Origin: Devosiaceae bacterium
GTDB taxonomy: Bacteria > Pseudomonadota > Alphaproteobacteria > Rhizobiales > Devosiaceae
Assembly: GCA_021648375.1 (NCBI GenBank)
Contig: JAKISW010000033.1
Span: 1 to 30,953, forward strand
Length of the DNA stretch: 30,953 bases
Reading direction: 5' to 3'
Shown piece after piece: positions 25,872-30,953 of this stretch. Under the pieces are notes generated by a model. The model saw only the letters and a list, made by a program, of their open reading frames with translations. It was not told the DNA's origin and did not search any database. Position numbers and translations under genes: made by a program. Each line of letters begins with the position of its first letter. Position 1 is the first letter of the stretch.

Positions 25872-26640
25872 AGGCATTTCCGGTTCGTAAGCCTTCGCGC
25901 ACCCGATGGGCAATTTTTAGAAACTCAGGGGTCTCGCGAATATCCAGCGGGCGTTTGGCGGGTAATGTGCTTTTTATCACATCAATCACCCTTCCCGGGC
26001 GCGGCGACATAACAACAATTTTTGTTGAGAGATAAACCGCTTCGGGAATGGAATGGGTGACAAAACAAATGGTTTTTTTTGTATCTGACCATAGTTTGAG
26101 CAATTGCTCGTTTAGATGATCGCGCACGATTTCATCTAAGGCCCCAAACGGCTCATCCATCAGCAACAGATCGGCATCAAAGGCCAAAGCTCTGGCAATG
26201 GAAGCGCGCTGCTGCATGCCGCCGGATAATTGCCATGGGAATTTTTTTTCAAAGCCATCAAGATTGACCATCGCAAGGGTACGTTTGGTGCGTTTTTCCT
26301 GTTCAACCTTGCTCATGCCAATGATTTCCAGTGGCAGGGCAACATTTTTTTGCACGGTGCGCCATGGAAGCAATGCCGGAGCCTGAAAAACATAGCCATA
26401 ATCACGGTTCTGCCGCGCTTCAGCCGGGCTTTTTCCATTGACGGTAATGCTACCGTCTGTGGGCTGCTCCAGATCGGCGACCACCCGCAAAAATGTGGTT
26501 TTGCCGCAACCGGAAGGGCCAATAAACGAGATGAATTCGCCTTTGTTGATGTCTAGATCAACCTCTGACAAAGCATGCACCGGCCCGTCATTGGTTTTAA
26601 AGGTCAGGGAGAGTTTTTTGGCGGAAATTACCGGGCTCAT
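25861..26640 (-). CDS. ABC transporter ATP-binding protein of the pyrimidine/ureide importer
   Basis: An ATPase of 259 residues. Walker A is GPSGCGKTTF at 41-50, the Q-loop region is YVFQAPALLPWRT, the signature is LSGGMQQRASIARALA, Walker B is LLLMDEPFGALDE, and the switch His is in CFVTHSIPEAVYLS. This is the SsuB/TauB/ThiZ class. The ATG overlaps the stop of the molybdopterin oxidoreductase by four bases (ATGA). Its first codons (VISAKKLSLTFKTNDGP) are echoed in two upstream remnants, at 27321-27440 and 27916-28059. Confidence 0.93.
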   Translation of the reverse strand: MSPVISAKKLSLTFKTNDGPVHALSEVDLDINKGEFISFIGPSGCGKTTFLRVVADLEQPTDGSITVNGKSPAEARQNRDYGYVFQAPALLPWRTVQKNVALPLEIIGMSKVEQEKRTKRTLAMVNLDGFEKKFPWQLSGGMQQRASIARALAFDADLLLMDEPFGALDEIVRDHLNEQLLKLWSDTKKTICFVTHSIPEAVYLSTKIVVMSPRPGRVIDVIKSTLPAKRPLDIRETPEFLKIAHRVREGLRTGNAYEE

Positions 26641-27320
26641 TTTTTCATCAGTTCATATTGCTGCAGTGCCCGTTCAAACCTGAGGCGATTGCTGTTGATA
26701 AATTTGGAAAATACAAAGCGAAACAGCCAGTTTGGCAACAAAACGCTTCTTTCTTCCAGCTCTACACGCCCACGAGGGTGAGCAACAAGTGGGAAAAACC
26801 AGGGTGTTTTAAATTTCTCCGGGTCGATAAGAAAATCAATTTGTTTGATGTGCTTCACGCTCTTATAGCCATAATGGGACGGCGCGATCAGTCGCAACGG
26901 CCCCCCATGAGCGATGCCTAATGGCTCATCATCAAGGTGCGTTGCCAGCAAAACATCGTCAGCCATCAAATCCTTGAGCGGCAAGATGTTTTTATACCCG
27001 TCCTGCCCCATAAACACCACATAATTTGCCTTTGGATCTACTTGAGCAATCGGCTGGATAATTTTTTTCAATACATCGCGAAACAAAAAACCTCGCCAAC
27101 GCAGATTTTTTGTACTCCAGGTGGTGACGCAATGAAAATCTGATACCTGATTGCGCATTGGCAGTTTTGAAAACTCGTCATCAATTGAAAGTGGTGTTTG
27201 TACATCCCCAGATATTCTGAGTGATATATCGTTCGGATTTGCAGGAAATCGTTCCGCATATGGAATGAGACCAAAGCGGGGGAAATCATCTATCAAATGC
27301 TGACCACGGGGCAATGACAT
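26637..27320 (-). CDS. Sulfite-oxidase-like molybdopterin-dependent oxidoreductase
   Basis: A protein of 227 residues with one oxidoreductase molybdopterin-binding domain (PF00174 type). The molybdenum-ligating cysteine is C64 in DFHCVTTWS. Later blocks include HGGPLRLIAPSHYGYKSVKH, where GYKxxK is the cofactor-contact motif of the YedY/YuiH branch. There is no Tat or Sec signal and no membrane segment, so it is probably cytoplasmic or exported with a partner. It lies between a chimeric remnant and the ABC ATPase: the remnant's TAG directly precedes this ATG, and its TGA overlaps the ATPase start (ATGA). The substrate is unknown; its place in a pyrimidine/ureide operon may be due to insertion. 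Confidence 0.85.
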   Translation of the reverse strand: MSLPRGQHLIDDFPRFGLIPYAERFPANPNDISLRISGDVQTPLSIDDEFSKLPMRNQVSDFHCVTTWSTKNLRWRGFLFRDVLKKIIQPIAQVDPKANYVVFMGQDGYKNILPLKDLMADDVLLATHLDDEPLGIAHGGPLRLIAPSHYGYKSVKHIKQIDFLIDPEKFKTPWFFPLVAHPRGRVELEERSVLLPNWLFRFVFSKFINSNRLRFERALQQYELMKK

Positions 27321-27440
27321 CTAGGTATTATACCCCGCTTTGCGGAATGCCGGCCCGTCATTGGTCTTAAATGTAAGGCTGAGCCCCTCAGCTTTGACAA
27401 CCACTTCAGGCTGTGTACCTAGCTCATTAGCAATACCCAT
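27321..27440 (-). pseudogene. Chimeric remnant: ABC ATPase 5' end joined to hydA 3' end (copy B)
   Basis: A mini-ORF of 39 codons. Codons 15-30 (VVKAEGLSLTFKTNDGP) match the N-terminus of the ABC ATPase at 26640 (ISAKKLSLTFKTNDGP), with mostly synonymous base changes. After GGGCCGG the match stops. Read in another frame, the rest encodes GIPQSGV and a stop, identical to the last seven residues of the dihydropyrimidinase at 29133. Over those eight codons the five base differences are all at third positions and silent (CCC/CCG, CAG/CAA, AGT/AGC, GTT/GTA, TAG/TAA). The join falls on a CCGG shared by both parents. Its ATG overlaps the preceding stop (TAATG) and its TAG touches the next ATG, so it may survive as a coupling ORF. 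Confidence 0.8.
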
Positions 27441-27913
27441 TATACTGCCCCCTTTCTGGCTTGCGGATAAAGTACCCAGACAGAAATCATAGCTGCCCCA
27501 ACAGCCGATGGCATCATAAAGGCAAGCACATACGGCCACAATTCAAGGTTGCTGAAAAATATCAGCCATACCGCAAAACCAGCACATCCGGCTAGGGCGG
27601 TCGCAGCCCCGGCTATTTGATACCGCCTTTGTGGGCCGCTCCGCTCGTTAAGTATCCGGTGAGAGACAACCCATGCCAGCAGGCTGGCAGGCAATAGCAA
27701 CGGAAGCAGGCCAAGGGCAAACACAATCGCCAAAAGAACCGAAAGAAAAAAGCCCGTTATCGTCTCTCCGATCGGTGCCAGCGATGCCTCCTCAACGGTG
27801 AAATATGAAAATATAAACATCGCCAAAATGAACAGCACAGATGTGATCAGAAGCGACAAAAATATAAAAGCAACAAAACGCCAACTCAACCCAAACTTGT
27901 TTTTTACCTGCAT
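27440..27913 (-). CDS. Small four-helix membrane protein, unknown function
   Basis: A protein of 157 residues, not recognised. Four hydrophobic segments are visible: about residues 12-36, 53-84 (interrupted by LLPLLLP), 102-120 and 125-148. A short basic loop (SHRILNERSGPQRRYQ) lies between the second and third, suggesting a cytoplasmic loop. It starts two bases after the stop of chimeric remnant C, and its stop overlaps the ATG of remnant B (TAATG). It is thus framed by two ATPase/hydA scars and looks like an inserted cargo gene. No family can be assigned with confidence. Confidence 0.7.
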   Translation of the reverse strand: MQVKNKFGLSWRFVAFIFLSLLITSVLFILAMFIFSYFTVEEASLAPIGETITGFFLSVLLAIVFALGLLPLLLPASLLAWVVSHRILNERSGPQRRYQIAGAATALAGCAGFAVWLIFFSNLELWPYVLAFMMPSAVGAAMISVWVLYPQARKGAV

Positions 27914-27915
27914 CT

Positions 27916-28059
27916 TTACACCCCGCTTGCCACTATGCCAGCGCGCCCACTAGGCGGCAGCACGGTTAGGCCGACGTCATTGAGCGCATGCGCTGGCCCA
28001 TCAATAGTCTTAAAGGTTAGCGAGAGTTTCTTGGCGGAAATTACGGGCGAGTTAGTCAT
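27916..28059 (-). pseudogene. Chimeric remnant: ABC ATPase 5' end joined to hydA-like 3' end (copy C)
   Basis: A mini-ORF of 47 codons. The first 30 or so (SPVISAKKLSLTFKTIDGPA then HALNDVGL) match the start of the ABC ATPase at 26640 (SPVISAKKLSLTFKTNDGPV then HALSEVDL). The remainder loses the Walker A region and ends GRAGIVASGV, in frame, resembling the dihydropyrimidinase C-terminus QRTGIPQSGV. This is the same ATPase-head/hydA-tail arrangement as copy B but with a different, later joint, so the two arose separately. The hydA part is less certain than in copy B. The stop lies two bases before the membrane protein start. Confidence 0.7.
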
Positions 28060-28247
28060 TTATATGCCCCCCAGGACCGCTTCGTCATGTTCGGGATTGA
28101 TTTTTTTATCCCCAACTCGTCATAGTCGGGCTTGACCCGACTATCCATTAACAAGTCTGCACCAGCCATATAGATGGATTCTCGGGTCAAGCCCGAGAAT
28201 GACGGGAAGGGGAAAGGTATGTTTTGGAGGGAGATTAAGGTGCTCAT
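28056..28247 (-). other. Repeat-derived ORF bridging the NUDIX gene and remnant C
   Basis: An open frame of 63 codons starting at an ATG that overlaps the NUDIX stop (ATGA) and ending at a TGA that overlaps the ATG of remnant C. The middle (SGLTRESIYMAGADLLMDSR) is the translation of a palindromic repeat and is typical of spurious alphaproteobacterial ORFs. The first residues, MSTLISLQNIPF, could be a further ATPase-like N-terminus (compare VISAKKLSLTF), but this is weak. Probably not a functional protein, although the frame may be translated through coupling. Confidence 0.35.
28118..28204. repeat. Pair of inverted REP-like palindromes
   Basis: Two 31-base units, 28118-28148 and 28174-28204, are reverse complements of each other apart from two bases on each side of the stem. 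Each is itself a palindrome around GGGCTTGACCC. The left stem has AGTCGGG/CCCGACT and the right has TCTCGGG/CCCGAGA, so the differences are compensatory and keep the pairing. The unit CGTCAT...ATCCAT flanks both. This matches the style of dispersed REP/BIME elements in alphaproteobacteria. Confidence 0.8.
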
Positions 28248-28672
28248 TGAACCACTCCTGAATGATTCAAATAATTCTGCAATGCTGGAAGAACCTGGTT
28301 TTGTAACAAAGGCGCAAGTTTTATGTTGTCTGATAATTCAGGATCGTACCAACGCAATTCCTCAATCTCGGCTTTAGGATCAACTTCGCCATCAAAGTTT
28401 GTGATAAAAACAATAGCCTCAACATCAAACCCGGTTTCGTTAGCAGCAATATCGCGAAAACTCCCCAATTGTTCAAAACGGTTAGATGACAAGTCTGCGC
28501 TTAATTCTTCGCTTAACTCCCGTGATAACGCCTGCAAAGAATTCTCGTTATTCTCAATTTTGCCGCCAGGCAGCATAAATGCATCCGTGCCCTTTTTGCG
28601 CACCAGCAAAACTTGCTGATCAGCACTAAGAATTGCAGCTGTTACAACTTTAATAATTTTATTCAATTCCAT
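28244..28672 (-). CDS. NUDIX hydrolase
   Basis: A protein of 142 residues with a NUDIX fold. The NUDIX box runs from GKIENNE through RELSEEL (G-x5-E-x7-RE-L-x-EE-L); the usual final glycine is serine. Upstream, AAILSADQQVLLVRKKG is a typical first strand of MutT-like enzymes. Such proteins hydrolyse nucleoside diphosphates linked to another moiety, which would suit nucleotide or pyrimidine housekeeping, but the substrate is unknown. It sits between the secreted-protein gene and repeat-rich DNA in the hydA-to-ATPase stretch and looks like accessory cargo. An AT-rich C-terminus ends NHSGVVQ. Confidence 0.85.
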   Translation of the reverse strand: MELNKIIKVVTAAILSADQQVLLVRKKGTDAFMLPGGKIENNENSLQALSRELSEELSADLSSNRFEQLGSFRDIAANETGFDVEAIVFITNFDGEVDPKAEIEELRWYDPELSDNIKLAPLLQNQVLPALQNYLNHSGVVQ

Positions 28673-28748
28673 AACACCCCGCGCTGACCCACATGCGTAA
28701 AGAGTGAGGGGAATAATAGAAGGTCATATGGAAAACAGCAGTGTTCAT
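28659..28748 (-). other. Mini-ORF linking the secreted protein gene to the NUDIX gene
   Basis: An open frame of 29 codons whose ATG overlaps the stop of the preceding gene (ATGA) and whose TAA lies inside the start of the NUDIX gene, overlapping it by 14 bases. Just before the NUDIX ATG the bases AGCGCGGGGTGTTA resemble the hydA tail in remnant C (AGCGGGGTGTAA) with two extra bases, so this may be a third, decayed hydA 3' end. The resemblance is short and may be chance. Not recognised as a protein. Confidence 0.25.
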
Positions 28749-29128
28749 TTAGCTTCACACTTTTCAAATATCCCCACCGGGCTGGAAATTATGTCATTGC
28801 CAACATTGCTGACCTCAAAGCCATTGCCCTCCCCGATTGGAGAAATGGAAAACAGGTCCGGCGCGACAAATCCTTCAGAATAACAGATGGCAGAGGCCAG
28901 ATAATCGCCCTTAGATGAAACCTGCAGATCAACAAACTCACAATATGTTTCGTGAGCCTCAATGCCCTTGAGGGTGAGTTGACGCCACGCGTCCAACCCA
29001 TCGCCGCCGCTCTGTTTTATGCAGCCAAGTTCGTTTCCATATACCGCCCCGGCAGTAAGCATTTGAGCGCTCGCTTGAGAGGTGGTGATCAACATCAATA
29101 TTATACAGGAAAAAATTGATTTTTTCAT
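28745..29128 (-). CDS. Small secreted protein with four cysteines, unknown function
   Basis: A protein of 127 residues from the ATG at 29128, four bases after the hydA stop. An upstream frame to 29251 would overlap hydA by over 100 bases and is rejected. It has a clear signal peptide (MKKSIFSCIILMLITTSQAS, cleavage near AQA or AQM). The mature part has four cysteines (in ELGCIKQ, TYCEFVD, AICYSEG and FEKCEAK), enough for two disulfide bonds in the periplasm. The family is not recognised. It is the first cargo gene after hydA. Confidence 0.7.
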   Translation of the reverse strand: MKKSIFSCIILMLITTSQASAQMLTAGAVYGNELGCIKQSGGDGLDAWRQLTLKGIEAHETYCEFVDLQVSSKGDYLASAICYSEGFVAPDLFSISPIGEGNGFEVSNVGNDIISSPVGIFEKCEAK

Positions 29129-29132
29129 TGCG

Positions 29133-30587
29133 CTAAACCCCACTCTGGGGAATGCCGGTGCGCTGGACTTTTCTTGGGGAAGTGATTTCCTTATATTTTG
29201 ATAGCGCTTTATTAACCGCCGGGAAGGGCTCACGGGCAACAAATTTGCCATGGCCCTCGCGGGTGGTTATTGCCCCTTCAGTAACTGCCACATGGCCGCG
29301 CGTTAAGGTAAAGCGCGGCAATCCAGTCACATGCTTGCCCTCGAATACATTATAATCAATGGCGCTTTGCTGGGTTTTGGCCTCAATGGTTTTTTCGCGC
29401 TTTGGGTCCCAGACCACAATATCCGCATCTGAGCCTTCCAGAATCGCGCCCTTTTTTGGATAGGTATTGAGGATTTTGGCGATATTGGTTGAGGTCACCG
29501 CAACGAACTCGTTCATTGTTAACCGCCCCGTATTCACCCCAAAAGTCCAGAGCATGGGCATGCGATCTTCAAGTCCGCCGGTGCCGTTGGGAATAAGCGT
29601 AAAATTATCAATTCCAGAACGTTTTTGCTCAGTGGTGAAAGCACAATGATCGGTTGCTACCACCTGTAATGAGCCTGAAGCCAGACCGGCCCATAAGCTA
29701 TCCTGATGCTTTTTATTGCGGAATGGGGGCGACATTACCCGTCGCGCCGAATGATCCCAATCCTTGTTTTGATATTCGCTGTCATCAAGGGTGAGATGCT
29801 GGATCAAAGGTTCACCAAATACCCTAATGCCGTTTTGCCTTGCCCGGCGCACCGCCTCATGGCTTTGCTCACAGGATAGATGCACCACATAAAGCGGCAC
29901 CCCGGCCATATCGGCAATCATAATGGCCCGGTTGGTGGCCTCGCCCTCAACTTCAGGCGGGCGCGAATAGGCGTGAGCTTCGGGACCATTATTGCCCTCG
30001 GCAAGAAGTTTTGCCTGCATTTGCGCCACCACGTCACCATTTTCCGCATGGACCAGCGGCAGAGCACCAAGGGCGGCGCAGCGCTGAAACGAAGAATACA
30101 TCTCATCATCATCAACCATCAATGCACCCTTATAGGCCATGAAATGTTTAAATGTATTGATGCCGCGCTTGGTTATCGCCTCCATCTCGTCAAATACTTG
30201 TTCGCCCCACCAGGTGATGGCCATATGAAAGGAATAATCGCAATTGGCGCGAGTGGATTTATTATCCCACATGGAGAGGGCTTCAAGCAAAGATTGATCA
30301 GGGGATGGCAGGGCAAAATCCACCACCATGGTGGTGCCGCCGGCCAATGCAGCACGAGTGCCGCTTTCAAAATCGTCAGAGGAATAGGTGCCCATAAACG
30401 GCATTTCCAGATGGGTGTGCGGGTCGATGCCGCCGGGCATGACGTAACAACCGGAAGCGTCCAGAATTTCATCACCTGAGAGGCTATCGCCAATTTCGAC
30501 GATTACCCCATCCTCGATTTTTACATCGGCTTTATATGTACGATCGGCGGTAACGATAGTTCCGTTTTTTATGACTTTGCTGCTCAT
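29133..30587 (-). CDS. hydA: Dihydropyrimidinase / D-hydantoinase
   Basis: A protein of 484 residues that opens the ring of dihydrouracil, dihydrothymine or hydantoins to N-carbamoyl acids. The binuclear zinc site is complete: H57 and H59 (DPHTH), carboxylated lysine K153 (FMAYKG), H180 (LVHAENGD), H236 (VVHLSCEQ) and D313 (ATDHCAF). The ATG at 30587 is preferred over the one at 30593 because GGAGGAG (30594-30600) lies six bases before it but abuts the other. An N-carbamoyl hydrolase gene upstream supplies the next step. The tail RTGIPQSGV is the sequence echoed in remnants B and C. Confidence 0.95.
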   Translation of the reverse strand: MSSKVIKNGTIVTADRTYKADVKIEDGVIVEIGDSLSGDEILDASGCYVMPGGIDPHTHLEMPFMGTYSSDDFESGTRAALAGGTTMVVDFALPSPDQSLLEALSMWDNKSTRANCDYSFHMAITWWGEQVFDEMEAITKRGINTFKHFMAYKGALMVDDDEMYSSFQRCAALGALPLVHAENGDVVAQMQAKLLAEGNNGPEAHAYSRPPEVEGEATNRAIMIADMAGVPLYVVHLSCEQSHEAVRRARQNGIRVFGEPLIQHLTLDDSEYQNKDWDHSARRVMSPPFRNKKHQDSLWAGLASGSLQVVATDHCAFTTEQKRSGIDNFTLIPNGTGGLEDRMPMLWTFGVNTGRLTMNEFVAVTSTNIAKILNTYPKKGAILEGSDADIVVWDPKREKTIEAKTQQSAIDYNVFEGKHVTGLPRFTLTRGHVAVTEGAITTREGHGKFVAREPFPAVNKALSKYKEITSPRKVQRTGIPQSGV

Positions 30588-30672
30588 TTTCATCTCCTCC
30601 CAAAGATGGCGCTCACCGTTTTACCCGCAAGCGCTTTGTACCATATTCAATTCCCGATCTACAAAAGCCACA

Positions 30673-30777
30673 CGCTATCGCGCACCGTTCCTTTGCTGGC
30701 CCTTCGCGGCGTCGCTCAGGGCGTTCGTCTCTTTCGCAGCTTCTTAAGCTGCTCATGCGCTATCGCGCACCGTTCCT
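30673..30777. repeat. 20-base direct repeat flanking a palindrome between hyuC-type gene and hydA
   Basis: The sequence cgctatcgcgcaccgttcct occurs exactly twice, at 30673-30692 and 30758-30777. Between the copies lies a perfect palindrome, GCAGCTT (30736-30742) with AAGCTGC (30746-30752). The second copy touches the stop codon of the upstream hydrolase gene. The region is GC-richer than its surroundings and looks like a dispersed intergenic element inserted in the operon. No protein-coding role is supported. Confidence 0.7.
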
Positions 30778-30953
30778 CACTCCACAATCTCCGCCACTTC
30801 AACCACCGCGTGCATTAAAACCTCGGCCCCGGCCGTCGCCCATTCCTTGGAAATTTCCTCCGCCTCATTATGGCTCAATCCATCAACGCAGGGGCACATG
30901 ATCATGGCGGTTGGTGCAACCTTGCTGATCCAGCAGGCTTCATGTCCGGCCCC
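30777..30953 (-). CDS. N-carbamoyl-amino-acid hydrolase / beta-ureidopropionase, C-terminal end (runs off window)
   Basis: The last 58 codons of a minus-strand gene whose start lies beyond the window. The fragment begins GAGHEACWISKVAPTAMIM and continues PCVDGLSHNEAE, the conserved C-terminal block of the M20-type hydantoinase/carbamoylase family, including the metal-site histidine in SHNEAE. It ends EVAEIVE and TGA. The enzyme hydrolyses N-carbamoyl-beta-alanine or other N-carbamoyl amino acids to the free amino acid, CO2 and ammonia. Just upstream of dihydropyrimidinase in the same direction, it gives consecutive steps of reductive pyrimidine or hydantoin breakdown. Allantoate amidohydrolase is a related alternative. 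Confidence 0.88.
   Translation of the reverse strand, partial: GAGHEACWISKVAPTAMIMCPCVDGLSHNEAEEISKEWATAGAEVLMHAVVEVAEIVE

Noticed and set aside
27321..27440. Remnant B as a functional ABC protein
   Set aside because: It lacks Walker A, signature and Walker B motifs and ends in the tail of another gene in a shifted frame.
28118..28204. CRISPR-like repeats
   Set aside because: Only two inverted palindromic units are present; a CRISPR array needs several direct repeats with regular spacers.
26637..29135. Insertion sequence or integrative element carrying the cargo genes
   Set aside because: No transposase, integrase or terminal inverted repeats were seen; the only boundaries are the ATPase/hydA scars and a REP pair.
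29880..30479. Plus-strand open frame of 199 codons
   Set aside because: It lies entirely within hydA on the opposite strand, and hydA has complete zinc-site motifs and family length.
30606..30818. Plus-strand open frame of 70 codons near the right end
   Set aside because: It consists of the direct-repeat element and the antisense end of the carbamoyl hydrolase gene.

Overview
The window reads as a chromosomal segment of an alphaproteobacterium, most likely from the Hyphomicrobiales (rhizobial) branch, with moderate GC content judged by eye. Support for this comes from the aerobic-type cobalt chelatase gene cobN behind a cobalamin riboswitch, a soluble NAD-linked fdsGBA formate dehydrogenase, a phoR-pstSCAB-phoU-phoB locus in the usual alphaproteobacterial order, and palindromic intergenic repeats of a style I associate with this group. 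No rRNA, tRNA, insertion sequence, prophage or CRISPR array was seen.

Layout. Positions 1-6130 (minus strand) hold a B12/cobalt operon: riboswitch, cbtB, cbtA, cobW, cobN and the start of cobO. Positions 6181-13194 (plus strand) hold the formate dehydrogenase operon fdsG-fdsB-fdsA, then fdhD and a HupE/UreJ-like membrane protein. A short palindromic element (13196-13239) separates it from the convergent phosphate block. Positions 13266-20005 (minus strand) hold phoB, phoU, pstB, pstA, pstC, pstS and phoR, with a good Pho box between phoR and pstS. Positions 20029-22878 (minus strand) hold an aldehyde dehydrogenase and a DadA/PuuB-type FAD amine oxidase, probably an amine-oxidation pair. A strong rho-independent terminator (22965-22993) closes the next operon.

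Positions 22965-30953 (minus strand) are one long pyrimidine/hydantoin-type operon. It contains the end of an N-carbamoyl-amino-acid hydrolase gene, dihydropyrimidinase (hydA), several accessory genes, and a complete NMT1/ThiY-type ABC importer (ATPase, two permeases, binding protein). The enzymes would hydrolyse the ring and then the carbamoyl group of a cyclic ureide or pyrimidine that the ABC system imports.

The most unusual feature is the stretch between hydA and the ABC ATPase (about 26640-29133). It contains at least two tiny chimeric ORFs (27321-27440 and 27916-28059). Each begins with the 5' end of an ABC ATPase homologous to the one at 25861-26640 and finishes with the 3' end of a hydA-like gene. 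Between these scars sit unrelated cargo genes: a secreted small protein, a NUDIX hydrolase, a four-helix membrane protein and a molybdopterin oxidoreductase. The stretch can be read as several versions of one locus, each of the form hydA-3'end / cargo / ATPase-5'end, joined end to end. From hydA to the second permease the reading frames abut or overlap, so the scars may now act as translational-coupling mini-ORFs. The proposed mechanism is inference; the remnants themselves are visible in the sequence.
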